Source: Adineta ricciae (Eukaryota; Rotifera; Eurotatoria; Adinetida; Adinetidae). From it: DNA of 64,000 bases. Below the pieces are notes generated by a model. It did no database searches and had not been told where the DNA came from. It saw only the letters and a program-made list of their open reading frames with translations. Of this stretch, positions 20,598-32,200 are shown in pieces (within the stretch, counting starts at the first letter, position 1; the number at the start of each line of letters is the position of its first letter). The DNA is taken from assembly GCA_905250025.1 (NCBI GenBank), contig CAJNOJ010000081.1, positions 186,001-250,000 on the forward strand, written 5' to 3'. Made by a program: the position numbers and the translations under genes.

Positions 20598-21176
20598 TCA
20601 ATATTCAATTGTTTTGATTTCGCCATTTTTTATATCAACTTTCTCGTTCCTATCTCCACAAATCAATTCTTGTAACATTAGATTATGTGAAATGACAAAA
20701 ATATGTTTTTCTGGTCGATTCATTAGCCATTGAAGAAAACGTTTTCTCCGTTGTTCGACTTGTTGAACTGAATAAATACTTGTCACCTTCGTCTTCTCAA
20801 GCCATTCAACTCCACCAAAAGTCTGTTCGAACACGTCCAATTCACTGGTCAATGTTGAAAATGTTTTCTTCAAATCCTCGACTGAACTACCCGTATCACA
20901 AGGTTCATTGCACACTTCTTGAATGTCAGGATGTATAATCAAAGGAAGATTTCGTCGATTGCCGAACATGAGTAGATAAGTTTGCAACGTTCGTTTCAAC
21001 GGCGAACAGACAATTAAATCAATGACTGGAATGGTTTCAAGCACCTGAATTGCAGACGCCGCTTGACTTTGCCCGTAAGCAGATAATCCCGGATCACGAA
21101 TGCTGCAATCATATGGTCGAACGTTATGCAAGGCTTCAAAATGTCGCATATAATAGACGATTTTTTTCGTCGACAT
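20598..21176 (-). CDS. Histidine phosphatase / phosphoglycerate mutase-like protein, fungal type
   Basis: Single exon of 192 residues from the ATG at 21176; the frame extends upstream but without an earlier ATG. The phospho-acceptor motif is MRHFEALHN, where RHG of classical members is RHF. Further family landmarks are DPGLSAYGQSQA, the phosphate-pocket arginine in SPLKRTLQT, EVCNEPCDTGS, and the second catalytic His in VISHN. The combination DPxLT..GxxQ with QEV...PCDTGS is typical of a PGAM-like group common in fungi and of unknown substrate. It is probably a cytosolic phosphatase on small metabolites rather than a glycolytic mutase. No introns. Confidence 0.82.
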   Translation of the reverse strand: MSTKKIVYYMRHFEALHNVRPYDCSIRDPGLSAYGQSQAASAIQVLETIPVIDLIVCSPLKRTLQTYLLMFGNRRNLPLIIHPDIQEVCNEPCDTGSSVEDLKKTFSTLTSELDVFEQTFGGVEWLEKTKVTSIYSVQQVEQRRKRFLQWLMNRPEKHIFVISHNLMLQELICGDRNEKVDIKNGEIKTIEY

Positions 21177-21270
21177 AACTAAAATAGGAGACTGAAGATA
21201 GTGACAAATCCTTTTCCTAGGAATCAATACACACAGATGAACATAAAATGAATTCTTTTCGTTTGTTTAT

Positions 21271-21603
21271 TTATTTATTTGATTCAATTTTCAACATATC
21301 TCCTTCGTGAATTGTTCGTTTTTTGTACATGATATTCATACAGTCGAAAGCGTTGACTAAGTCAGTACATGTCAATTGTGTTGGTGGTCGTCGCGATTTC
21401 CGTGCGAAGGTGTGAGCTAGTTTCAATAGCTCTTTTGTTGTTTGTTCACAAGACCTTTGTACAAAATCCATCGCAACGTTATCTCGTCGGTCGCCACGAA
21501 AACGAAAACCTTTTTCTTTGTTTTTCTCAGTAATTGATTCATGTGCAAATCCATTCATACCTAACTCTGATAGATGTCGATATGGAATGATGAAATTTTC
21601 CAT
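21271..21603 (-). CDS. Small protein, possible histone-fold (TAF6-like)
   Basis: ATG at 21603, single exon, 110 residues, rich in charged amino acids. The segment DFVQRSCEQTTKELLKLAHT followed by FARKSRRPPTQLTCTDLVNA has the helix-loop-helix spacing of a histone fold, resembling the TAF6/TAF-type pattern (basic loop, then LTxxDLxxA). No zinc or catalytic motif. If right, it would be part of a transcription-factor or chromatin complex. The call is based on pattern only and an independent small hypothetical protein is equally possible. It lies in tandem with the PGAM-like gene on the same strand, about 95 bases upstream of its ATG. Confidence 0.45.
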   Translation of the reverse strand: MENFIIPYRHLSELGMNGFAHESITEKNKEKGFRFRGDRRDNVAMDFVQRSCEQTTKELLKLAHTFARKSRRPPTQLTCTDLVNAFDCMNIMYKKRTIHEGDMLKIESNK

Positions 21604-22226
21604 AATTGATTGTTTTCTTATTTATAAATGACAAGGATCATTGAATGTTGTTTTGAACAAGGCATATTATTCGACCTTAATTTTCTTTCACGAATCGAAC
21701 ATAATCGAAAAAAGCAATTATACATCTTTCTTTCTCTTTCTTCTGCCTAGCTGACTGCTTGTTCTGGAATATGTAAAGAATGGCCTAGAATAAATTCAGT
21801 TTCTCTCTACGGCCATGAATATTTCTACGCATTTGATTGACAAAATGATTAAAGAACGAAATTCCGTTGATTTGATTTCCAATGTTCTTTTCTCTTCATT
21901 TTTTTTCGTCATTTACGTCACGCGGGCGAATTCCTTGTCTTATATTGTCTTCACATGGACCTCGACGAGAGTATCACGTCAGTTGCCTAACTTGAGGCAT
22001 TAAACACTTGAAAAAAGAAAGAATCTTTCTCTCCTGCTTCTTCAATTCAAATTCGATCGATTCATCATTGATCAAAACAGGTTACCTGCCAAAAAGAAAG
22101 AAAGAAAAAGAAAGATGCATGGTAACTATGTTTGATGACGTCTAACGGGACCTTATATTTTAGACATACGAATACATATATACTTGCACGTTGAATCTCT
22201 CGCTTCTATTTATTTACCGGACAGTC
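21604..22226. other. Divergent intergenic interval, no gene recognised
   Basis: About 620 bases separating the minus-strand histone-fold-like gene and the plus-strand EF-hand gene. It has A/G-rich runs near 22090 and no coding signal. Confidence 0.6.
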
Positions 22227-22764
22227 ATGTCGGATCAACAGATTAATTTGACACAATTGCTCGATACATTTCAATTATTCGATACGAATAAAGATGGTGC
22301 AATTAGTTTCAGTGAAGTACGTTGATGAGATTCGCTTTGTGAACGAGTGTTTTTAACGATTCTGTTTGTAGCTTCGATCGGCTTGTCAAAAGTTACAAAT
22401 GCCAGTCGATAAAAAGAAATTGAAGGATTTGTTTCAACATCGAGAGAATATTTCCTTCGATGAGTTCTGCCGCATTATCCAAGATTCGGGTCGACACTCA
22501 CATGATGCTTATTTTCAAGAAACATTCCGTGCATTCGACAAAAACTCTGATGGTTTCATCACTGCGAAAGAAATAAAGAAGACTATGAAAGAACTGGGTG
22601 AAACATTAACAGACAAACAAGCACGAGATATGGTGAAAACAGCAGATTCCAACGGCGATGGTAAATTGTCTAAAGATGAATTTCGAATTTTATTTAATTA
22701 CTTAACACAATTTACAATGTCACCCTCGATAACAATCGATTCAATGCAACGAGAACAAATCTAA
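22227..22764 (+). CDS. Calmodulin-like EF-hand Ca2+-binding protein
   Basis: Two exons (22227-22316 and 22372-22764; 55-bp intron within EF-hand 1's flank) give 160 residues, the size of calmodulin/troponin C. Three canonical EF-hand loops are readable: DTNKDGAISFSE, DKNSDGFITAKE and DSNGDGKLSKDE, each with Asp at 1, Gly at 6 and Glu at 12. The second hand (LFQHRENISFDEF) has lost its loop ligands and should not bind Ca2+. A short hydrophilic tail follows hand 4. Expected role: cytosolic Ca2+ sensor. The target is unknown. It is more divergent than true calmodulin. Confidence 0.9.
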
Positions 22765-22934
22765 ATACTCTCGCTTTTCTCTTCTTCTTTTCTCTTCTGT
22801 ATATATGTATAGAACAACGACACTGATATTGTTTATTGCACAAGTCTGAAATACAAATGTGTGTGGAAGAATTAAATCGTCGGTATCTAAGTACTAGAGA
22901 TTAAAAGATCCAAATCGAATGATGAGGGTTAAAT

Positions 22935-25900
22935 TTAGTTAGTAGGATGCAATATGATTGAAGAACCGTCAATATCAATAATGAATATGACTTTTGAATT
23001 GAATGATTGAATGAAATGATCTAGAACAACGAAGTTCTGTCGAGAGGAAATATTTCGATCGATCTTTACTTTTGTTAAATCGTTCGTTCGCCATTCGATA
23101 CAATGCCTTCGACAGATCCGTCGCGTCACTGGTTTCGGTAATGGAGGTTGTACTGATTCACATTCGCTAATATTCACTCGTCTGTGCGGCAGTTGACGAG
23201 TGTAACATTGCAAATCAGAACCATATTCAATACCGAATCCACATCGGACCGAACACTAAAACATTTCATCGAGAATACAATCAATGCTTGTATCGACACT
23301 TACACCATGCCATTCACCGATTTGCCACTCTAAACATTCTGGTAGTAGACAAATTCGTTTTGTTGAATGTCGATGTTGACTGTGTAAACATGCAGACATT
23401 GGCAATAACTCTTGACGAATTTGATCAACGCACTCGATCGTTCGTGTTTGTAAACAATTGTGCAAGCCGCACTAGTGAATAGAATAATTATCATTATTTC
23501 GTTGAGTTGTGAAGAGAATGTTACCTCGGTCCAATCACCTATCCTCCAGGTGGATGTGACATTGTCACAAGAACTCCTATGGCATTCTTTGGCTGTTAAT
23601 GGTCGATCGGTAGCATCGCATTCTTGTAGATCCACTGTTTCATTGTGACTTTTACATGAAATCGACCGATTTCGAATTCCTATTCCACATGTCACTGAAC
23701 ACTAATGCACCAAATGAACTTCTAAACTATTTTGAAATGAAAAGTATCTAGACGAACCTCTGACCATAAGCCAACTGTCCATCGAGGACAATACTCTTCT
23801 TGACTACACATTTCAGTTATTGAAGGTTTCGTTCCGTATATCTGTAAACAATAATCGTCATCAACCTTGTATCCATGATGTGAACACCAAAGGGTTCGGC
23901 CATGTTTAGCCATTTCACATTTACCAGTGCAATTGCTCTGTACACTTGTCTGCCAGCGAGGGCAATCTGTTAAAGTACAATTTTGCTGATAAAATGGTTT
24001 GCTTGTTTCACCTAGCACATTTTGACATTCTTCGTCAGTAATATAAAGTGATGGACGGGATAGATCATGACAATAAACATGTCGTTGCTGAATGCCCAGG
24101 CCACATGTTGCTGAACACTAGAGATAAACATACAGTTAGTCCTACGATCGACTTCGACATAAATTTATATTTACGGTCGACCATTGACCGGTAACCCATG
24201 CCAAACAAGTCAGATTGCTTGTGCATGCTTCTTGTTCGATTGGTTTCAATTCTTGATGACAAAAACGATTTGGAACGACTGAACTATTAGACAAACACAT
24301 CACTCGCCGAGAACGAACACCTTCGAGCGATGAACATGTTATTGAACACTATATGCCACAAATTATTCGAACACAAGCGAAATAGACCGTTACTCACTGC
24401 TTGCCAAGCATCGGCTAGCCAGTACGATTTTGGACACTGGTCCGAGCACGAAATCGTCTCTTCAGGTTTAGGCTCGTGTAAACAATCGAATTCACTAATC
24501 TGCTCGTCATCACGCACACATGAAACATTTCGCCAACGAAGTTGTGAAGTACAATCGCACTGAGGTGTCACGAGACTTAAATGTGTAACTGTGCAAAGTA
24601 AAACTCACTTCGGACCAGGCGGTAAAATTCCACTGAGATAGTTGACAAGCTGATTGTGCACATCGCTCAACATTGAACAAAAATTCTGCATTACAATTCT
24701 CATCTGGTACTGTTAAACCACTTGCATTTCGGCATTGAGCTAAACGCTTTCGTACACAATTTCCATCCTCATAACACTAAAATGTATCCCACTCCGAAGC
24801 TCAGTAGACAGTGATTTCTATCGCAAATGACTTACTTCACTCCAATCTCCATAAACCCAACCCAGTTCATCGCAGTTTCCCATACACGCAACGATTTCCT
24901 TCGGCTTTTCCCCGACATATTTCCTGCAGACTTCATCATCCATTGACTCGACGTACGAACTACTCTTCGTACATTGAAATAGAACGCGTTTGTAACCTTC
25001 ACCACATCGTGTCGAACACGCCTGTTGATATCTCGCTGTCCAGCTCAAGACGCAATGATCATTGCACCGTTCGGTTTGATGTGTAAACGGTAATTTGAAA
25101 ATCAAACAATAAATCGAATCGTAATCCGTTTCGTGTATCAAACACTTTTTCATTTGTTTATAACCTTGACACGGTCGGTCGCAGTGATGATCAATCGATT
25201 GATACTCATAGTGGCGAACATAGTCGTCTTCATCGTACGGAGTATAATATTCCCAATAGACACTCGTTGCCGATGGATCAACTTCGTAGAGTGAAATCAA
25301 TTGAATTTCTAGTGTAACTTGAAGACGGCCAGTGATCAAAATACTTTCATTACTAAAACCGAATCCGCTGTAGAGTAATTTCGAATTACCAATATGAAAT
25401 TCACTATTATACAGCTGTAAGCTGTGCAAACCATTGAGGGCGTATGTTCCATTAGAATATCGGACAGCTAAATAGTATCGATCAACACTGGAAGATACTT
25501 GAGTGACGCTGACACGGGTTGTATTTATTGGAATATCGACAATATGTGTTATTCCTTTAAAATACGAATAGAAAAAGTCAGTAGGAAAACGAAGATCGAG
25601 ACACGAACCAATATGTGAGATATGTTTTTGTCCGTGTATCAATTTACACGTTCGATTTTGTCCGTTACATACTCCACAAACATCTTCAGTTGCATTTGAT
25701 CCATACTTATTATCGCAGCCAATAGGCATACAAATTCCATTGATACAAAGATCACGAATTTCATCTTCACGTCCACAAGGTGTACCATCCTCGACGCGGT
25801 CGCTCAGAATGAATGATCGTTCCAAATCATCATCGGAAACCTTACAGATTAGTTTACATCGTTCGGATGATAATACTAAAGCCATAAATCTCCAAGATAC

Positions 25901-28636
25901 TCAATATTAATCTTCAATACTAACCGTTAAATTTCGGTTCGAATCGAACACCACTTGGCAATGAGGGATCGATCGTTTGATTATCATATTTCGAACACTG
26001 ACGGTAACGAAACATGTCAACTGAATCTTCACAAGGCTAGAAATAATCTTTAGTTCAATTATCAAGTATAAAACAGTCATATTCAATCTACTGGATTATC
26101 TTCGCATGTGCGTATTTGTGTTGATGGACCCGAACAATATTGGCCGCCATTTTCCGGTCTAAAACAAACTTTTGTCTTCTATTAACATTGCACGATGATA
26201 AGTTCTCACTTTGGATTGTCACAAAATCGTTGTGATTTTTGTATAGCACTTCCACATGTTCGCGTACACGATGACCAAGGTGACCAGTCACCCCAATCAC
26301 CATTTACTGCCAGTAAATCATGTGTGCTTCGACATTGACCATGAAAACAACGCTACAAGATATCCATTTGAAAATTCCAATCGCCTTCATCGTTTTACCT
26401 TAATTTCTAAATGTGAATCTGAGCATACAGTACCATCGGACCAATGCGCGTGGTTTGTTATGCATGATGAAGCATAGGAGGATCTTTGACGACAATATAG
26501 GCGAGCGCATTTTGGCTAATGAGCGAGAGGAGAGCGACTTAGTGAGAAGTAGTGAACGGATACAATTGACTTACACCATGACTGAGATCTTTACAGTATT
26601 CAAACTTGCTTCCGAAAGCTCGCTGACACTGATCATCGAGATTGTTCAAACGGCCAGGTAATTCCCGAGCTTTTTGTTCATTGTTTAATCTTTCGATTGA
26701 TAATGATTTATCATCTGGTAGGTTGTTCAAACAAGAATATCGATTCGATCTTCAAGTAAAAGAAAACTCTTTGTTTATCTCAAATAATTGAAGAGAAATA
26801 CTAACTCCAGATATTGTGTAAAATAATATTGACTACAATTCGACCATTTGTAATGATTATAATTGAAAATCAGCGATGTCGCCATTAGATTCTGTTCCTT
26901 ATTGAAATTCTGACAAACTTGATCATTGTCATGACGAATACCAAATCTATTTGGAAAAACACGCAGACCACATCTTACTCTACACATGCGTTTATGTCTT
27001 ACAAATGCGCGATTTCATGAGCGATGGTAAACGCGGTCGCAAATCCATTATCACGTATAACAGCGCAATTTGACGTTAGATTACACATGGTTCCTAACTC
27101 AGTTATACCTAACGTATCACATTTACTGTCAGTCGTCGTACTTGTACGTGAGTTGCACAAAGGCATTCTACACACAAATGGAACCATTCGGACGAAATTC
27201 TTACGATAATCTTTACCTTGTAAGAAGAACAGCGGCATCATATGTTCCCGGAGTATTGTAATCTCTTTGCCATTGACAGAATTGACGTAAGAGATCAGCA
27301 GCATCATCGATCGGTTTGGTTTGATCCTTAGAATGCAAACAAAAAGAAACATCACTTTTGGAAAACTCGTGTAATCCTTACACCAAGATCTTTTCCCAAT
27401 TCGACGAGTTTAACTAACCAAATCTTTATATTATTTCCAATACTTGCATCCGAATACAAATGTGAAACCTGAACTTCGACGTACATTCGAACAATCGTCC
27501 CTTGTTGTTTGAACTTACATAGCTGAATAATGTCAGAATATACGATTTTACGTCGATATCCGCATGAAATTCTTTCATTGAATTATCATAAGTAACCAGA
27601 ATCTCCACATGTTTCGCCATCTTGTCAAAATTCAATTTCCGTCTCTTTCTGATCGTTGAATTTTGCGGTTGATCAAGATGGAATCTATGATTATCTAAAG
27701 AGCCCCGACATTCCAAAACACAAGCTTGCCGAAAACGATTTACCACGAACACGGCAGATATTCTTGCGTTTCGTTACCGCTCGTTTATGATTATGTGTGT
27801 ATAACAGATGTTCAAAATTCCATGTCGTACCATTCGTATGAGGCTTTGGCTCGATAAAATATTCTTTCCCATTGTAAATAAACGTTCCGAACTAAACCAA
27901 ACGATCGACAAACAATGAAATTTTCTTTGTCTTTGACTTACCAAACCATCACATAGACTAATTGACACAGTAGACCTATGATTATCATTAACATAACCCT
28001 TGTAAAAGCAACGCTTCACACTTCGATTAATCCATGTTTGAGTATGATTGAAATATTGAACAAAAAACTTCGGTGAAAGAAACGTCGTGTCTTTCTTTAA
28101 TGACAAATCGAATCGCTGATTAAAACCATTGATTCGAAAAGAAAGCTGATTGTCTATTGAACGTTTCTTTTCAGTCGTTCGTTTTGGAACGATGATTTCG
28201 TAATCAAATTGTTCGAGTTCATTGACACCTAAATGAATATCTTCGAAAGTAAATAATACATCTACTCGCCTTGAAATTCGATCTGTTGTCATAAAATAAA
28301 TAGCTTCTTAGACACAAAAGATTATATGCTCTCTCTCTCTCTCTTTTGTATGAAATCCATTTCTAGGCACGTATTAGATATGTATACAAGACTGACCTCG
28401 AACATGTGTGATATGATTATTTATTTGTATTATGAAACGCTTGACAAGGATGTCTCGATCATGATCAACTTGTTAAATCCATTGATTTCAACATGGTTGA
28501 TTGGCTTCGAAAAAACTCTCATTACTAAGATTCGCAACTTTACGCATCGTTTGTTTTACTTACTCAGTTTAGCATTGGTTTGAACAGGTGCGAAGAATAA
28601 AAGAATGAATATGCTAATTCGAATGAACGTATTCAT
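22935..28636 (-). CDS. ADAMTS metalloprotease with many thrombospondin repeats
   Basis: A secreted zinc protease acting on extracellular matrix. The ATG at 28636 starts a signal peptide (MNTFIRISIFILLFFAPVQT) that splices into the prodomain at 28270. Two basic sites (AVTKRKN; STIRKRRKLN) precede the catalytic start HVEILVTYDN, so furin processing is expected. The zinc motif HEIAHLFGIRHD is split by an intron (CAT TT/GTAAG), and the Met-turn is NLMATS. Then come the disintegrin-like part, a central TSP1 repeat (DWGDWSPWS..C..TCG, about 26230-26300), the Cys-rich domain, the spacer (25250-25600) and at least eight C-terminal TSP1 repeats down to 22935. Total roughly 1,400 residues. Repeat number is closest to the ADAMTS9/20/GON-1 type, but no GON domain was seen. 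Fine exon ends in the 26-27 kb part are approximate. Confidence 0.88.
28329..28344. repeat. CT microsatellite in ADAMTS intron 1
   Basis: Eight CT units close to the acceptor side of the first ADAMTS intron. Confidence 0.75.
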
Positions 28637-29251
28637 ATGATTATGAACTGAAAGAAATGTCCTAGATGAGAATTACGATGACAAGTTCGATGGCATATTA
28701 ACATTCAATCCGATGAATAGACCATATAAGAACGAAGAATAATTGTGCGAGAGACGAGAGAAGGCGGAAAGGAACAAGAAATATAGAAATAGGTAGCATT
28801 CATCGAACCCTTGTGCGCGTTATCGAATTAGTCTGCAAGTCGTTGTTGAGATAGAAATTTCGTTGCATTTTTATTATTTTTTTGTTGTTTGATGCAACCG
28901 AATACACAATTGTAAAAAATATAGAAAGAATGAACGCAAGCAAACAATTGAATACATATTCACACGCTCACAAAAAAAGACGAATGAAAAGAAAAACGCC
29001 TGATAAAGATAAGAGAGAAAACTCATGAATGATTATATACACAAAAAAGAGAGAGAGAAGGAGAAGGAGAAAGTGTTTTGATTTTGTGTTGATAGAGAAG
29101 TAAATAAGGAAGAAGAGAAACGCCAGAGAGAACCAGAGTTTTGTTTCTTTATATGTCTAGTCTACACAAAGAAATTGAGCAACAAAAATATTTCTAAACA
29201 ATCCCAAAATGAATATAAATAGATGAATTGTTTCGTATTCCTTTCCAATGA
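28637..29251. other. Interval between cadherin stop and ADAMTS start
   Basis: Both flanking genes are on the minus strand, so this should hold the cadherin 3' UTR and the ADAMTS promoter. Purine-rich GA tracts are seen near 29047-29075. No gene recognised. Confidence 0.6.
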
Positions 29252-32200
29252 TTAAGCATTGTCAAGATTATTGATATCATCTTCTAAGCCGCCAGCATAG
29301 AGATCGGCTAATCGAGAGAATTTCGGTCCCCAGGAGTAGAGAAAGCGAAAATCGTGTTCTTCTTGGTATTGTGTTGATTCGAGAGAACTCAAATCTGATG
29401 CAATCGAACCTTCACCTTCATATCGATAATGTAATTGAGTATCATTAGCATATGAAACGATTTGCTGTTCCGTTAATTTCTCATCGATATATTCGCCAAG
29501 TGCCGGACGGCGATTGTTGATCGTTTCAGCATAGGCTACAAAAGAAAAGAAATTTCTTTCGAAATGAATACCTTGTTTCTTTTCGAAAAATATATTTACC
29601 CATATTATGCAAACCACTGCGAGCATTGTTAGCCAGGATTTCTTCGTCACTCAAAGCATAAACAGGTTTCTTTAAGACACCAAGATTATATGTTGAATGA
29701 TCTTCTTCTCCTGCAGTCTCTCTGAAACGAAAAGTCATCATTATTCGGTCAAAGTCTTTCCAGTCGTATGTCGCGTGTACTCACTTATAATCAATAATAT
29801 TATCTCGAGTATCATCTGGATATAATCCAGCTAGAGTCTTCTGTTGTTGTCGTCGTCGTATACATGTTAATAATCCTAATGCAATTATTGTTGCTAATAA
29901 TAATAAAACTAATGCAATAATCAACCATGTATACCAAGGTATGATGATATCCGTTGTTCTTGGTAATAGGGTTGATGTACAAGAATTTGTTAATGCACAT
30001 GGACATTGTCCAATATCTGAATTAGCTGAGGCTAATGCAGCATTCATGTCCAAATAATAACCGTTGGACATGACATTTCGTATACATCCACTGAATGTAT
30101 TGACTTGTGTGAGACTTGGATAGAGACCAGATACTAACGAGCCTGTAACTGGTAGGCCACCAAGAAATAGTTGAACATTCGACAGATCGTAGCTATTCAA
30201 TGTCTTGTTAAAGCCCGATAATACATATTGACAATCGTTAACTGTGACGAGAATCAATGAATCAACGTACTGAAAAAGAGAGAAAGTGAAAAGTTGGAAA
30301 CAATCTCGATGAAAATGAAAGAAGAGCATACTTGAAATTCTACATGGTACCATGTTGATGCGTTGATGACTGTATTTGTTGCATCGAGTATTTGATCTCG
30401 GAAACGAAGTCTCAATTTTGAATTAAAGATTTCAGCCGAAGTCCAGAAAAAGCCGTTGACATCTGTTGTGTTCTTTCCATATAACAAAATCAATCCGTCG
30501 ACCACAGGTGATCGCAAAGCAAAATCAAATGAAAAACGTGTTGGAGCTTGATTTGAGAAATACATTCCATCGAAAACAGCGTATCCACCACCGTTTTCAC
30601 GGAATGTTCTTCCCAGTACTTGACAATAAGGACCAAGTGGAGCGTAAGCTTGTAACGACGTGCAAGGGCAATAAGTGAAATTATTGAACGAATATGTCGT
30701 ACAGCCAGATTGAGTATTGGTAAAATTAGGTGAATAAGTACTATTGACACAATCAGCTGAATCTACAACATTGATGCCAACAAAAGATGTTTGATTTGAA
30801 TCAATAGCGTAAGGTAATGGTTGAATGGTTCGTGTTGGACGACAGATTGTACCGGATATACAAGCATAATTCGAACATGGATTTGGTCCACTAGCATTCA
30901 CTATGATGCCATAGAGTGAGGCAAATCGAGCAATGTTGGTATTGACTGAGTTTTCAATATCGCTCTTGGCTAACGATGGTATGTAGAAAACAACATCGGT
31001 TAACGCTTGTTGTTTGGCTTGATCGAATGGTAAAGGTGGATAGTATGGACTACGATACTGAAAAACGGGTCGAATAGCAAGAATAGTGATAGAATCAGCA
31101 GTGACAAGCAAGATGGATGCCAAAGCATTGCGAAGAACGTTGAGACGATTACCGAGTGTTGGATCGATTAACGTTTCAGGATATTCACCTTGAATGCGAA
31201 TCGTAGCTGCTTGTCGAACCCATTCCGGATCGACACTTTGGACTCCAACTTCCATTGTACCAACAGCTGATGATGGCACATTTGGTTTGGTGACATCAAC
31301 AAGAACTGTCGCTGATCCTGGATAGAGTGGACTCGGCGTTCTTAGATAACCTTGATTAATTGTGAACGTTTGTCCATTACTAGCAGATCTGACCGAATAT
31401 GATCGACTAGCTATATACCAATCGTCCGGATCATTGACATAAACAGAACCAAGTGGAACATTGATTAATGAATTTATATAACCATTAGCATAGATGACAG
31501 TCACAGTTTTATAACCATTTGAAATGGGATAACTATTTAAAACATCACCAACAATAATTGGAATGCTTGATATCGCTGAGAAGCCTTTGTTATCACTAGC
31601 ATTGAATGTTACAGTGAGATTCTTCGTGACAGTGCGATTCAAAACACCATTGTATGTCAATCGATATGTACCGTTGTAATTCAACGTTGGACCAGATAAG
31701 GAAAATGTTGATGGAGAGATGATCTGTACTTGAAAAGGTACTGTATTGTTCTGTGCTGGATCATCGTAATCAGTAAATATCACGGTCGTACTTGGATTCA
31801 CCACGCCTTCTGTTAATATCCATGGTGGATTCTAAATCAAAGAGATTTTCAGTGATAAGGAGCGAAGTTTCTCTTCAGCGCAATTTCTTACCGTTGGTAT
31901 CGGTGCATTATTATTCGTATCAATGACTGTAATACTGACTGGCGCATAACTGGATACACCTAGTCCACCTTGATCGGTGACTTGGATAGTAAAGTTGTAA
32001 ATAGGAGTACCAAATGGCAAATCACGCGAAAGACCCGGTGCGGCAATTCCCAGGGTAGTTTGGTTATTTGCTTGATTGAGATATATACTATTGATGTTCC
32101 ATTGTACGTTATTGGTAACAATACCATAAACAAGTGATGTTGGTGGAATATCAGGATCAGTTGCGCTGATCTAAATAGAAAAGAAAATTGAAAATATTTG

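Noticed and set aside
24811..25086. Plus-strand open frames across ADAMTS, cadherin and UBR4
   Set aside because: Antisense shadows of strongly supported minus-strand domains.
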